Assembly: GCF_016495725.1 (NCBI RefSeq)
Contig: NZ_CP054705.1
Location: 3,596,001-3,660,000, forward strand
Reading direction: 5' to 3'
Length of the DNA stretch: 64,000 nt
Origin: Salicibibacter cibarius
GTDB taxonomy: Bacteria; Bacillota; Bacilli; Bacillales; Marinococcaceae
Positions 1 through 9,282 of this stretch are shown piece by piece (the first letter of the stretch is position 1; each line of letters starts with the position of its first letter). Below the pieces are notes generated by a model that saw nothing but the letters and a program-made list of their open reading frames with translations, was not told the origin of the DNA and did not search any database. The position numbers were made by a program, and so were the translations under genes.

Positions 1-667
1 CCGTACGCGCGATATCTTCGCCCGTTCCGGAACGCCCCACCGGTGTATCAGGGTCCGGGTGCTTCCTGCTCTCGGCAATCGTGCTTTCTTTCCATTCGCC
101 GCGAATCTCTCCGGGAACGACCATATTTGCCGTAATTCCATGCTCCGCCTCTTCGATTGCCAAGGTCCTGATCAAAGAAGCCAACCCGGCTTTTGCTGCC
201 CCGAATGCACCGCGATACAGCCATCCCGGTGCATTGCCGACGTCCTGATAACCATAAGCGATAATGCGTCCGAATTTTTGCTTCCGCATTTGCGGCAACG
301 CTTGTTGTAACATCGTGAACATAGCCGTTAAATTGCCATTCACCATCTCATTCCACTCATCAGCAGTGTAATCATGGATTTTTTTTCGTTTAAATATATA
401 CGGTCCTGCATTATTCACTAAAATATCCAAACGGCCGAATCGTTGGATCGTGGTGGTGAATAAGCGCTCGATGTCCTTTTGATCGGTTACATCAGCCCGT
501 ACCGCATGCAAGCGAGTGTCATCTACTTCCAATGCTGCGCGCAAATGTTGGACCGCTTGCTCATCATTTCTGTAACTGACCGTAACGGTGTATCCTTCAT
601 ACAAAAGGGCTTCGGTCACTTTGCGCCCAAGCCCTTTTGTACCTGCCGTAACAATTGCGTGCCTCAT
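1..667 (-). CDS. ytkK: SDR-family oxidoreductase, YtkK-like (3' part outside window)
   Basis: NAD(P)-dependent short-chain dehydrogenase/reductase; the start codon is in the window and the C-terminus lies beyond base 1. The product begins MRHAIVTAGTKGLGRKV, with the glycine-rich nucleotide motif TAGTKGLG at residues 8-15, and an NNAG motif follows in the middle. At the position of the catalytic Tyr-x-x-x-Lys I read Phe155-Gly-Ala-Ala-Lys159, so the usual tyrosine is phenylalanine; the nearest Tyr is residue 151. The start is set by AGGAGG a few bases before the ATG. In B. subtilis ytkK lies near argH/argG, as here. Substrate is unknown. The missing tyrosine may mean altered or lost catalysis. 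Confidence 0.85.
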   Translation of the reverse strand, partial: MRHAIVTAGTKGLGRKVTEALLYEGYTVTVSYRNDEQAVQHLRAALEVDDTRLHAVRADVTDQKDIERLFTTTIQRFGRLDILVNNAGPYIFKRKKIHDYTADEWNEMVNGNLTAMFTMLQQALPQMRKQKFGRIIAYGYQDVGNAPGWLYRGAFGAAKAGLASLIRTLAIEEAEHGITANMVVPGEIRGEWKESTIAESRKHPDPDTPVGRSGTGEDIART

Positions 668-744
668 CTCCGGATCCTCCTGCTATCTTTCTTTTCATTT
701 TACTACGTTTTCAGCCGGAATAAAAGTTCGAAAGCTTTTCCTCC

Positions 745-879
745 CTACTTTTTGTCTTTTTCCGCTTTCTTCTCCTCGTCGTTTGCAATCTGATAACTTT
801 TTAACATCTGCTCATGGACGATTTCATCCCCATCTTTTTTCTCTTTCAATGATTTTTCACGTTTAAAATCTTCCTTCAA
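745..879 (-). CDS. small charged protein (44 aa), possible YtzD counterpart
   Basis: A 44-codon reading frame from a TTG start, preceded at suitable distance by AGGTAGGTG, to a TAG stop. The product is hydrophilic and rich in Lys/Glu, ending KKAEKDKK. It lies 77 bp upstream of, and in the same direction as, the SDR gene; B. subtilis has the tiny gene ytzD next to ytkK, so a positional counterpart is plausible. No domain is recognised. Evidence is limited to the ribosome-binding site, composition and context. Confidence 0.45.
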   Translation of the reverse strand: MKEDFKREKSLKEKKDGDEIVHEQMLKSYQIANDEEKKAEKDKK

Positions 880-971
880 CGGGTACACCTACCTAGAGAT
901 TTATTATTTTACATTCCTGTATTTTTCCCTTACTCCACAGCACTATACCATCCACTGAAGGAGGAAATTAA

Positions 972-1448
972 ATGCGTCGTTACAACAAAATTCTCGTAGG
1001 GGTCGATGGTTCCAATGAATCAAGCTTCACATTTGAACAAGCATGTGAATTTGCCGTAGATCAAAATGCAACTTTGTACATTACCACGGTGATCGATACG
1101 AAGACATTTGCAACGATTGAGCGCTTTGACCGCCAAATCGTCAAAAAAGCTGAAGAACAAGGGTATGACACGCTTAACAGGTTTAAAGAGAAGGCATTGG
1201 AAATGGGCGCCCCGAACGTGGAAACCATCCTCGATTTCGGTTCCCCGAAAGTTCGCATCACGCGGCACATCGCCCCTAATCATGACATTGACTTAATTAT
1301 GGCCGGCGCGACAGGCGCAAACCGCGTCGAGCGAATGGTCATCGGCAGTGTATCCGAAGCAATTGTGCGGCATGCGCCCTGTGATGTGCTTATCGTGAGA
1401 TGGGACCGTCAATTGCCGAGTGAAGATGATGAACTGCCTGAAGAATGA
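972..1448 (+). CDS. universal stress protein, UspA family
   Basis: A 158-residue single-domain Usp protein. It starts MRRYNKILVGVDGSNES, the family's first beta strand and the Asp that binds nucleotide, and carries the ATP-loop pattern G-A-T-G-A-N-R...G-S-V-S-E-A-I-V near residues 113-132, ending with the typical DVLIVR strand. The start is fixed by AAGGAGG 6 bases upstream. Usp proteins are cytoplasmic, often ATP-binding, and support survival under stress; the exact role is not deducible. An intrinsic terminator follows directly, so it is probably monocistronic. The acidic tail (SEDDELPEE) is unremarkable for a salt-adapted organism. Confidence 0.9.
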   Translation: MRRYNKILVGVDGSNESSFTFEQACEFAVDQNATLYITTVIDTKTFATIERFDRQIVKKAEEQGYDTLNRFKEKALEMGAPNVETILDFGSPKVRITRHIAPNHDIDLIMAGATGANRVERMVIGSVSEAIVRHAPCDVLIVRWDRQLPSEDDELPEE

Positions 1449-1471
1449 GGTGAAAATATGTAAAACGTCGT

Positions 1472-1499
1472 TCCCAAACGTTTTGTTTGGGGATTTTTA
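1472..1499 (+). terminator. intrinsic terminator of the usp gene
   Basis: Stem CCCAAAC / GTTTGGG around a GTTTT-type loop, followed by GATTTTT. The transposable element starts two bases after the T-run. Confidence 0.8.
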
Positions 1500-1639
1500 A
1501 CCGTTTTGCCGAGAAGTCCCCTTCAAAATCTTTGATTTAGTGGGGGATGAATCGGCTTTTTTATTAGAAAAAAAGGCTTGATAAAAAACATAAGTTTGGT
1601 ATAATAGAATCAGATCAAATGTTCGGGAAGTGACAACAA

Positions 1640-2266
1640 ATGTTGGTACGCATGAATTATAAATACGAAATGTTTCCAACCGAAAAACAGATGCAAACGA
1701 TGGATCGTTGGCTGTCTATTTGTCGTCAACAGTACAATTCTGCACTTTTGGATAAACAGCGTTTTTACGAAAAGAATAAGACCGGACTATCCCGACATGA
1801 ATTGCAAAGACAGCAAACTAAGGATAAACAAACATTCCCTCTTCTTAAAACAATGCCGTCGCAACCTTTACAGGAGGTATTCTTCCGTCTGGAAGAAGCG
1901 TACAAGAACTTTTTCGAAGGGCGTGCACGTTATCCAAAAATCAAAAGGCATAAAGATTACCACTCAATGACATTTACACAATTCGGGGTGGATAAACGAA
2001 AGATAAAAAACAAGAAAACCGGTAAAGTTAACGTACGGGATGTGCGTTATGCTGCTTCGTTAGACGAGAACAATCATCTTTTTATTTCAAAACTCGGATC
2101 AGTGTATGTCAACTTTCACCGCCCAATAGAAGGAAAGGTGAAACAAGTCACGATCAAACGCCGGGGTCATCGTTGGTTTGCGATCTTCAGCGTCGAAAGA
2201 CACGTAAACGAAACGGTTGATTTCCCTGTTCAATCCACAGGCGTCGCTCGACAAGTTTTGTTATAA
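1640..2266 (+). pseudogene. tnpB: tnpB, 5' segment (RNA-guided nuclease TnpB, interrupted)
   Basis: N-terminal part of an IS1341-type TnpB: starts MLVRMNYKYEMFPTEKQ, the typical helix-turn-helix/wedge start, and continues to the beta-rich segment ending near HRWFAIFSVERHVNETVDF. True tnpB sequence ends near 2242 (...PVQSTG); the remaining codons to the TAA are intron sequence. TnpB is an omega-RNA-guided nuclease related to the ancestor of Cas12. Copy 2 at 56371-57210 is a close relative. The gene continues at 7346 and again near 9376. Splicing of the introns would rejoin ...VQSTG to LLTDVGIHKF in frame. Confidence 0.85.
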
Positions 2267-2947
2267 ACACTTTTTAGCGTGAAATACAGGGGATTCTCTA
2301 TGAATCCTAACGTTACAACCGAGGATGGGAATGACGGAGCCATGTTTCCCGAAACCATCCCGCCAATACTCCTGCATGCGTCATGACAGACAGGTCATGG
2401 GGTTTGAAGACAGGTAGAGTCGGCAGAACGAAGGCTAGAGCCACCTTACGAGGAAGGTATGCCAACGGATATGCCGGACGGCTGAAAAACTGGATATGGT
2501 GAGAATGGTTTCCGTGGAGGGAAACTGACGAACAACCGAATGTACAGGTCTATAGTGGAACTATAGGGAAACCTATAGGCCATCCAACGATGGCGTGAGT
2601 AGCGTGGAGTAAAACTGCGCCTTCTGAAACACGCTATACCGAACAATGGCGGTATCTCGCTCACAGGCTTAAAGGGAACACCTACGTTCAGAAAGGATAG
2701 CTAGGTTGTAAGGGACTTGGAAAACAAGGAACGTTGAAACAAGGACTGTCATCCGAAACGTTTGCTATAAGACTTGATGTCGAAAGGCATTGATCCTTGC
2801 GAGGGTAGGGGCATGACCAATGAAACTCCTGTAATGGGAGGGGAGGAACAGCCCCAAGTCTAGCGAATGGAACGATCATTTTCCAAATGTGCATTGCATC
2901 GATCGGGTAAGAACGTGGGAACATCACTCTTTAGAGAGGATGCCACA

Positions 2948-4749
2948 ATGCAAGCTTTACGTTATTGGGATTACTACGATATGACGGAAATATTCACGGA
3001 TTTGTATGAAAAGTCCATCGAACGCCAAAGCTTTTCTCGTCTCTATGATGTCATCACATCACGGGAAAATATCCTTTTAGCCTATCGGACCATCAAATCC
3101 AACAAAGGTTCAAAGACATCGGGAACCGACGGGAAAACCATTGCCGATTTAAAATCGTGGTCGGAAGAAGATTTAATCGCTGAAGTCGGAAGCAAACTCA
3201 AAAACTACTGCCCAAAGAAAGTACGAAGGAAGTGGATTGAAAAAGATAACGGGAAATGGCGACCACTGGGTATTCCATGCATACTTGATCGTATTATCCA
3301 GCAATGTTTTAAACAAGTGCTGGAACCGATTGCGGAAGCACAATTTTACAATCACAGCTATGGATTTCGCCCACTTCGGTCTGCTCATCATGCCATGGCA
3401 AGAATCCAATTTTTGATTAATCAGGCACACTTCCACTTTGTGGTAGACATTGATATCAAAAGTTTCTTTGACAATATCAATCACACACTACTGATCAAGC
3501 AATTGTGGAATATGGGCATACAAGATCGCAAAGTGATGGCATGCATCTCGAAAATGCTAAAAGCTGAGATCGACGGATAGGGAACTCCAGTTCGTGTCGT
3601 GCCGCAAGGTGGATTGTTGTCAACGTACTTTCAAATGTCGTGTTGAATGATTTAGACCAATGGGTCGCCGATCAATGGGAGTTCTTCCCGTTATCAAAAC
3701 CCTATCAATCCAAAGAAGGCGAAAGAAATGCCAAGAAACGCACCCGACTCAAAGAAGGTTACCTTATCCGTTATGCAGATGACTTTAAAATCCTCTGTAA
3801 AGATGGGGAAACAGCTCAGAAATGGTATCATGCGGTTCGCCTATACCTCAAAGACCGTTTGAAACTGGATATATCGCCAGAGAAATCCCAAATTGTGAAT
3901 CTGAGGAAAAAGGAATCGGAATTTCTCGGGTTCACCATCCGTGCGAATAAAAAGGGCAAAAAGAGAGTTGCGCATACAGGGATCAAAGCAGTGAAAAAGC
4001 AGAAGATCAAACAAGAAGCGAAAAAGCTTATTCGAAGAATAAGATCTTCCCCATCTGCACTCAACGCACTCCTCTTCAATAGTTTTGTTTCTGGACTGCA
4101 TCAATACTTTAAACGAGCTACAAAAGTAAATCTAGAGTTCTCGCGTCTTGCCTACGATCTTCAACCGTACATCTACAATCGTCTCGGACCTGTAGGAAAA
4201 TATGAACACCCTAATAATCCGCCACCCACGTATAAAAAGCTCTATAAACAAAGCTTTAAAACGTTCAAAATTTGTGGCGTGTATTTATTTCCCCTTGCCG
4301 ATGTAAAAACCGTCCATGCGATGGGTTTTACGCCAACCGTTACCCCTTACACGAAGAAAGGTAGGGAAAAGATTCACAAACGGTTACGTCCAGATTTAGG
4401 GCGAGAGATCGGGGTGCTGATGAAAGCAACGATTCCTCATCGAAGTGTCGAATATTTGGATAATCGAATCAGCCGATACAGCATGAAAATGGGGAAATGC
4501 GAGATTACAGGCATGGAGTTGCCCGCCTCGGAAGTTCATTGCCATCATTACATTCCAAGGCAGCTGGGTGGAACCGATCAATTTCATAACTTGCGAATTG
4601 TTCATAAGGATGTACACCGTCTCATCCATCATACGGATGATGAAAAGGTGCGAATCCTTCTTCGTCAATATAAAATCAACGCATTGCAATTAGAAAAGAT
4701 CAACAGGTATCGAGAACAATGTAGATTACGAAGCATCGAGCAATCCTAA
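2948..4749 (+). pseudogene. ltrA: intron-encoded reverse transcriptase/maturase with HNH domain, decayed
   Basis: Begins MQALRYWDYYDMTEIF after GAGAGGAT. RT blocks are readable: GTDGKTIADL, WRPLGIPCILDRIIQQ, SYGFRP, then VPQGG and the catalytic YADD near 3771. Two lesions break it: an in-frame TAG at 3578 (context ...EIDG-stop-GTPVR) and a one-base loss around 3626, after which the second frame (from 3640) carries YADD, the maturase region and a C-terminal HNH nuclease (CEITGMELP...HCHHYIPRQLGG). Intron A therefore cannot make its own intact maturase. The sequence otherwise remains clean, so decay looks recent. Confidence 0.85.
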
Positions 4750-4842
4750 TCACAGAAGTAACGAGGAACTTATGATCCAGTATATTTCGTTAGATGGAAC
4801 GCGGAGTGCGGGGAAACTTGCACGCTCCGTGTGGAGCAGGGG

Positions 4843-7313
4843 GTGCGACAAGAAGTGACTTCTTTCGTATGAAGCCAGTGTCTATATAGATTATCCAGTT
4901 GCATCAGGGTATTCCCTTCCGAAACTGCATGATGAGTAATCGTGATGTGGGTTGCATGAGGATGTGCTAAACCTGAAACTTCGTGTCTAAGTGGATGGGG
5001 GCAAGGGAAAGAGTAGTATGGTTAATGATAAATGAATCTCTATAAGCATCGTCACCACAGTCGTTAGATAAAGACATAGTTGGACTGACGTTTTCATAGG
5101 TAGGGAAAGTATTCTCCCCTGAATACTTTTAATGCAACCCCACAGACCTATCGGTGTATTGGAGGAACCTAACCTACTCGCATCTGGCAGAAGTTAAACT
5201 TGGTAAGTCCATTTGGGGTCCTGTAACTGAAAGGTAAGCCGAGCGTAAGCAAAGCCCAATTCCCCAATGGATATGGGAGGTTGAAAGAAGCGAATGCCAC
5301 CATGCCGAAAGGCATCAGGAATCGAAAATAACTGGGTGGATAGTGTTTGATAACATCACTCGAAAGAGGGCTGACTTTCAACTGGTGTGCAACATGGGAT
5401 AAAGCGTTGATGAACAACTCAAAAGGATGGTAAAAGACGATGAACACTTCTATAAAGAAGTCCGCATTACCATACATTACGGACTGGGACTGGGACAGTA
5501 TTAATTGGTCAAGCATTAGTCGGTATGTAGAGAAATTACAACAACGAATATTCCATGCCGAACGTCTAGGAAGAATCCGTAAAGTAAGAAATCTTCAAAG
5601 GCTGCTAATGAAAAGTCAAGCTGCACTACTCCTCTCAATCCGAAGAGTTACCCAAATGAATAAGGGGAAACGAACGGCTGGAGTTGACGGGCATAAAGCC
5701 TTATCTCCCTATGAGAGAATTGAACTCTACAATAAAATGAAGGACATGAACATCAAGTGTCATAAACCCAAGCCGGCTTATCGAACGTATATCAAAAAGA
5801 AAAACGGGAAGCTTAGACCTCTTGGAATACCGACAATTAAAGATAGAACTTATCAAAACATTGCTAAATTAGCCCTTGAACCACAGTGGGAAGCTAAGTT
5901 TGAACCAACTTCTTATGGTTTTAGACCTAAAAGAAATTGTCATGATGCCATTCAAAGAATTCACACCACTGTTGGTAACAAGAAGGTGTGGATATTTGAA
6001 GGAGACTTCAAAGGCTGTTTCGATAATTTAAACCATGACTATATCCTTGAACAAATTAAAGGATTTCCAGTTTTCAATATAATAGCCAAGTGGTTAAAAG
6101 CAGGTTTTGTAGATAACAATGTATTCCATGAATCAGAAGATGGGACACCTCAAGGCGGCATTATATCACCACTTCTAGCTAACATCGCACTACACGGTCT
6201 AGAAGATTTACTCAACATAAAATATCGGAAGGTAAAGAGGAAAACTAAAACATCTTATGAAAATCGGGCTAAGTTTGCCGTTACAAGATATGCAGATGAT
6301 TTCGTCATCATGTGTGAATCCAAGGAAGATGCTAATGGTTTATATCATAAACTAGAGCCGTACCTTGAGGCGAGAGGGCTTGAGCTAGCCATGGACAAAA
6401 CGAAAATAACGCATGTTGAAGAAGGGTTTGATTTCTTAGGCTTCAATATAAGAAAATATAAAACTCATAATGGCAGTAAAGTTCTTACCAAACCTTCCAA
6501 GGATAGCATTAAAAATGCGAAGACGAAAATCAGCGATAAAGCAAGGCAATTATACGGGAAAAACGTACAAAAACTAATTGGTACGCTTAATCCTATTACT
6601 TTAGGCACGGCGAATTACTGGAGTCCAACTGTCGCTAAAAAAGTCTTTTCTGAAATGGATTCTCATATTTGGAACGTCCAATACAGATTTCTACGAAGAC
6701 TTCATCCAAAAAAGAGTTGGGATTGGATAAGGAAAAAGTATTTTAAACCAGACAAAACGGGTCAAAGTCAAAATCGTTGGATTTTAACTGATCCGATAAC
6801 CAATAATCAACTGAAAAAGGTATCTTGGATACCCATTGTACGACATGTGCAAATTAAACATGATTATAGTCCTTTTAATAAGAATCTTAAAGATTATTTT
6901 AAGAATCGTGATATTAAAGAGTTTGATAGAAACAATGTAGCATATAGACAAAAGTTAGCAAAAAAGCAGAAATACAAATGCTCTCTGTGTAGTAAATCCA
7001 TTGCAGATGGAATTGAAGGTTTGGAAATGCATCATAAAATTCCTAGAACCAAAGGTGGTAGTAATGAATACAAGAACATAGAATTGGTTCACATATCTTG
7101 CCACCTGGAATTCCACAAGGTATTTCCTGCAAGAGATGACATTCCGAATGACGCTCAACTAAGGAGCGTTAAGAAGTATCTCGAAGGTAAGAAGATCACA
7201 GGATTGATCTAAACCTAGACGTGGATAAATGCATGCTTGAGCCGTATGTGCTGAAAGGCACACGTGCGGTTCTTAGGGGGGAAGGGGATAGTAATATCCC
7301 TAACCTACCCGAC
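4843..7313 (+). mobile_element. group II intron B (inner), nested between domains V and VI of intron A
   Basis: Starts with the canonical GTGCGACA, directly after intron A's domain V stretch (...GGAGCAGGG). It ends with a textbook domain V (GAGCCGTATGTGCTGAAAGG... at about 7231-7272) and a domain VI stem with a bulged-A context, then CCTACCCGAC. Downstream sequence (AAAAGCTAGAGATC...) belongs to intron A's domain VI. The nesting makes a twintron: B must leave before A can fold fully. The RT gene inside is intact, so B may be active. Confidence 0.8.
5440..7212 (+). CDS. ltrA: group II intron reverse transcriptase/maturase, intact
   Basis: A 590-residue intron-encoded protein of the bacterial/chloroplast-like type. 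Order: N-terminal RT-0 region, RT blocks with GVDG, KKKNGKLRPLGIPTIKDR, SYGFRPKRNCHDA, EGDFKGCFDN, GTPQGGIISPLLANI and the catalytic TRYADDF (about residues 286-292), then the maturase/thumb, then an HNH nuclease with CSLC...MHHKIPRTKGG...LVHISCH at 525-570. The start follows AAGGATGG. It should aid splicing of its own intron and drive retrohoming by target-primed reverse transcription. It is full length with no lesions, in contrast to the host intron's RT. Confidence 0.92.
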   Translation: MNTSIKKSALPYITDWDWDSINWSSISRYVEKLQQRIFHAERLGRIRKVRNLQRLLMKSQAALLLSIRRVTQMNKGKRTAGVDGHKALSPYERIELYNKMKDMNIKCHKPKPAYRTYIKKKNGKLRPLGIPTIKDRTYQNIAKLALEPQWEAKFEPTSYGFRPKRNCHDAIQRIHTTVGNKKVWIFEGDFKGCFDNLNHDYILEQIKGFPVFNIIAKWLKAGFVDNNVFHESEDGTPQGGIISPLLANIALHGLEDLLNIKYRKVKRKTKTSYENRAKFAVTRYADDFVIMCESKEDANGLYHKLEPYLEARGLELAMDKTKITHVEEGFDFLGFNIRKYKTHNGSKVLTKPSKDSIKNAKTKISDKARQLYGKNVQKLIGTLNPITLGTANYWSPTVAKKVFSEMDSHIWNVQYRFLRRLHPKKSWDWIRKKYFKPDKTGQSQNRWILTDPITNNQLKKVSWIPIVRHVQIKHDYSPFNKNLKDYFKNRDIKEFDRNNVAYRQKLAKKQKYKCSLCSKSIADGIEGLEMHHKIPRTKGGSNEYKNIELVHISCHLEFHKVFPARDDIPNDAQLRSVKKYLEGKKITGLI

Positions 7314-7345
7314 AAAAGCTAGAGATCACGTCAAAGGCTTACCTA

Positions 7346-7705
7346 TTGCTGACTGATGTCGGGATTCATAAGTTTGCCGTGCTATCGGATGGAACCAACG
7401 TCGAGAATCCGAAATTCCTTTTGAAAACAGAAAAGAAATTGAAACGAGCACAAAAGAAACTTTCCCGCATGAAACAAGGCTCAAATAACTGGAAGAAACA
7501 GCTTCAAAACGTGCAGCAACTGCACATAAAAGTGGCCAACCAACGGCGTGATTTTCTCCATAAGCGAAGTTATCAGCTTGCGAAAACGTATAAATTCGTT
7601 TTTGTTGAAGACTTAAAGATTCGAAATATGGTGAAAAACCGCCATTTGGCAAAGTCGATTCATGACGCTGGTTGGGGTGCTTTTTGTCAAAAGCTTGAAT
7701 ATTAA
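7346..7705 (+). pseudogene. tnpB: tnpB, middle segment
   Basis: Continuation of TnpB after the introns: LTDVGIHKFAVLSDGTNVENPKF carries the first RuvC-like Asp (in DVGIHK). A basic helical region (KKLKRAQKKLSRMKQGSNNWKK) follows, then FVEDLKIRNM with the second acidic residue, and SIHDAGWGAFCQKLEY. Codons then run into a stop at the edge of the inserted IS91/hairpin-repeat block. There is no independent start or function; the frame is retained only because the insertions are recent or spliceable. Confidence 0.8.
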
Positions 7706-7710
7706 GAAAA

Positions 7711-7741
7711 ACCTAGCTTGGGAAAACCGCCCAAGCTAGGT
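7711..7741 (-). terminator. terminal hairpin of the IS91 element, also a terminator
   Basis: Perfect stem ACCTAGCTTGGG / CCCAAGCTAGGT around a 7-base loop; on the minus strand it is followed by TTTTTCTT. It can stop transcripts of the two IS91 genes and also fits a subterminal rolling-circle hairpin. Confidence 0.75.
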
Positions 7742-7752
7742 CCTTGTCATGA

Positions 7753-8025
7753 TCACTGCTTGTCCGATAGCCGGTACTCATAACCGTGAACGCCTTTATA
7801 ATACTCCGGATACATCTCCCCTTCACATTGTTGGCAGGCAAACATGGGTGGGACACTGGGGTTGCCGGGATCCATTGCGTCAAAATCGCGAACCACAGTG
7901 TAAGGGATCACTTCGTGTTCATGACACTGTAAACAAACAAAGTTGACGGTCTTGGGATGCTGATTCGTCGGTGATTTCTTCTTCTTTTTTTGTTTCTTTT
8001 TTCGGTGTTTCGATACGGGGGACAT
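7753..8025 (-). CDS. small zinc-finger-like protein overlapping the IS91 transposase gene
   Basis: A 90-residue frame starting MSPVSKHRKKKQKKK after GGGAGAT. It has a lysine-rich N-terminus, then VCLQCHEHEVIPY and MFACQQCEGEMYPEYY: two CxxC pairs that could bind one zinc ion. It overlaps the 3' end of the transposase gene (7919-8025) in another frame and lies just before the terminal hairpin. The overlapping transposase tail is low complexity, which lets two frames coexist. Role is unknown; an accessory protein of the element is possible. The good ribosome site and the paired Cys motifs argue that it is real. Confidence 0.55.
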   Translation of the reverse strand: MSPVSKHRKKKQKKKKKSPTNQHPKTVNFVCLQCHEHEVIPYTVVRDFDAMDPGNPSVPPMFACQQCEGEMYPEYYKGVHGYEYRLSDKQ

Positions 8026-9220
8026 GACCGATCTCCCTTTCCAAATAGCTTCTGGCCGTTTCACCCAAGGCGACTTTAACCACTAATCGCCCGTTCTCAA
8101 GACAGACTTCTCCCTTATACTCAAAGTAGTTATCACATTTGGGACACCGCAGAGGACCCTTATGTCCGCTGGCTATGACCCTTTCTCTCCAAGTTTGGCG
8201 GCGCGGGGTTCGCTTCACCTGGGTGATCCACGTCTTCTTCGTTTTTTGCCACGCTGCCAGTAACTTTTTACTCACGTTCTTCGTTCTTCTCGAGTACAGC
8301 CCATAATGACGGATCGTTTTAAACTGTTCATCCGGGATATGACGGATCAGACGCATGATAAAGACCTCAACACTTATCGTTTCATACTTCTCTTTCCCAT
8401 CGACTTTATCATGGTACTTAAACGTCACCATTTGCCCGTCATAGGCCTCGATCCGATTGATGCCAATCGCCGGTCGACGCATATAACGGCCAATATATCG
8501 GAGTTGGTCTTGCACCTCCCCCCGTTGTTTAGGGGCATAGATATAAAAGCCCTCTCCGTTTTTGGAAAACGCTTGTTGGAGACGCGCTTGCACGCGTTTC
8601 TTGTCCTTCCCGGATAAATGCTTGCGAATCAGCTTCAAGACAACGGTTTGCCATTGTTTGCGAAGCATCTGGAAGGGGATAAAATCATACGCCTTCCATT
8701 CTCCCTTCTTTGTCATCCCGCCCATCGTCACCAACATGTGAATGTGGGGATTGAAATTGACTTGGGAGCCAAAGGTATGTAACCCCGCAATGATTCCCGG
8801 GGTCACTTTTTTCTTCTTCTCGAAATATTCTTTGAGCAGCCGTGCACCTTCATCCATCAACATTTTTAATAATTCCCGGTGGAGCAGAAACACTTCTCTT
8901 AATCCCTCATCGATCGTCAGAATCACATGCCGATGGTTGACCTGGAACACGTCTTCCATGAGCAGACGACTCCATTCCTCGCTTTCTCCAATCGAACAGG
9001 TCGTACAAAATCGCCCTTTACAGCGATAGGGGACTTTTCGAGTCTCGTGGCAGCCTTCGCATACAAAGAGTTTGAATCCGTTCTCGGGATTCCCACAATC
9101 GCGGAATTTTTCCACTTCTTTATGGACAACAGGGCGGATGCGATCCCCGTGTTTTTCGACAAATTGTTCCCAATGATGATGGTGGTCAAAGAATATACGT
9201 CGAAGAATATTAGGTTCCAT
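7919..9220 (-). CDS. IS91-family transposase (HUH/Y rolling-circle)
   Basis: A 433-residue transposase. The N-terminal zinc-binding domain contains CEGCHETRKVPYRCKG and FCTTC (about residues 54-77). The HUH motif is in NFNPHIHMLV (about 155-164), and the probable catalytic tyrosine is in LRYIGRYMRRPAIG (about 240-252). A C-terminal extra finger contains RCPKCDNYFEYKGEVC. The enzyme nicks and transfers single-stranded DNA by a rolling-circle mechanism. The frame is intact and complete. The tail (KKETKKEEE) overlaps the small zinc-finger ORF. Confidence 0.9.
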   Translation of the reverse strand: MEPNILRRIFFDHHHHWEQFVEKHGDRIRPVVHKEVEKFRDCGNPENGFKLFVCEGCHETRKVPYRCKGRFCTTCSIGESEEWSRLLMEDVFQVNHRHVILTIDEGLREVFLLHRELLKMLMDEGARLLKEYFEKKKKVTPGIIAGLHTFGSQVNFNPHIHMLVTMGGMTKKGEWKAYDFIPFQMLRKQWQTVVLKLIRKHLSGKDKKRVQARLQQAFSKNGEGFYIYAPKQRGEVQDQLRYIGRYMRRPAIGINRIEAYDGQMVTFKYHDKVDGKEKYETISVEVFIMRLIRHIPDEQFKTIRHYGLYSRRTKNVSKKLLAAWQKTKKTWITQVKRTPRRQTWRERVIASGHKGPLRCPKCDNYFEYKGEVCLENGRLVVKVALGETARSYLEREIGHVPRIETPKKETKKEEEITDESASQDRQLCLFTVS

Positions 9221-9282
9221 ATCTACACCCTAACACATTCCCCGGCATAATAGGGGCCGAAATTTATACTTTCTTATCTTTT

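Larger units (their letters stand above)
2243..7345 (+). mobile_element. group II intron A (outer), inserted in tnpB and itself interrupted by intron B
   Basis: A long untranslated structured 5' region (2243-2940) leads to a reverse-transcriptase/maturase frame. After it comes a domain V-like hairpin (GGAGTGCG..., 4803-4828). Intron B is inserted just behind this, and the outer intron's tail resumes at about 7314 and ends CTTACCTA(T), a usual group II 3' end. Ends were placed by comparing tnpB copies and by the reading frame: ...ACAGGC joined to TTGCTGACTGATG restores TnpB codons. The 5' boundary is uncertain by several bases, because the normal GTGCG start appears as GTCGCTCG. Confidence 0.75.
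7706..9282 (-). mobile_element. IS91-family rolling-circle element
   Basis: Insertion defined by comparison with tnpB copy 2. There, GAATATTAGAAAACTTGG is continuous; here it is split between GAATATTA at 7705 and TAGAAAACTTGG at about 9283. It carries an HUH/Y transposase, a small overlapping ORF and a strong terminal hairpin at the transposase 3' side, as oriIS ends usually have. No target duplication is evident, in keeping with this family. It landed at the left edge of an older hairpin repeat already present in tnpB. Confidence 0.8.
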
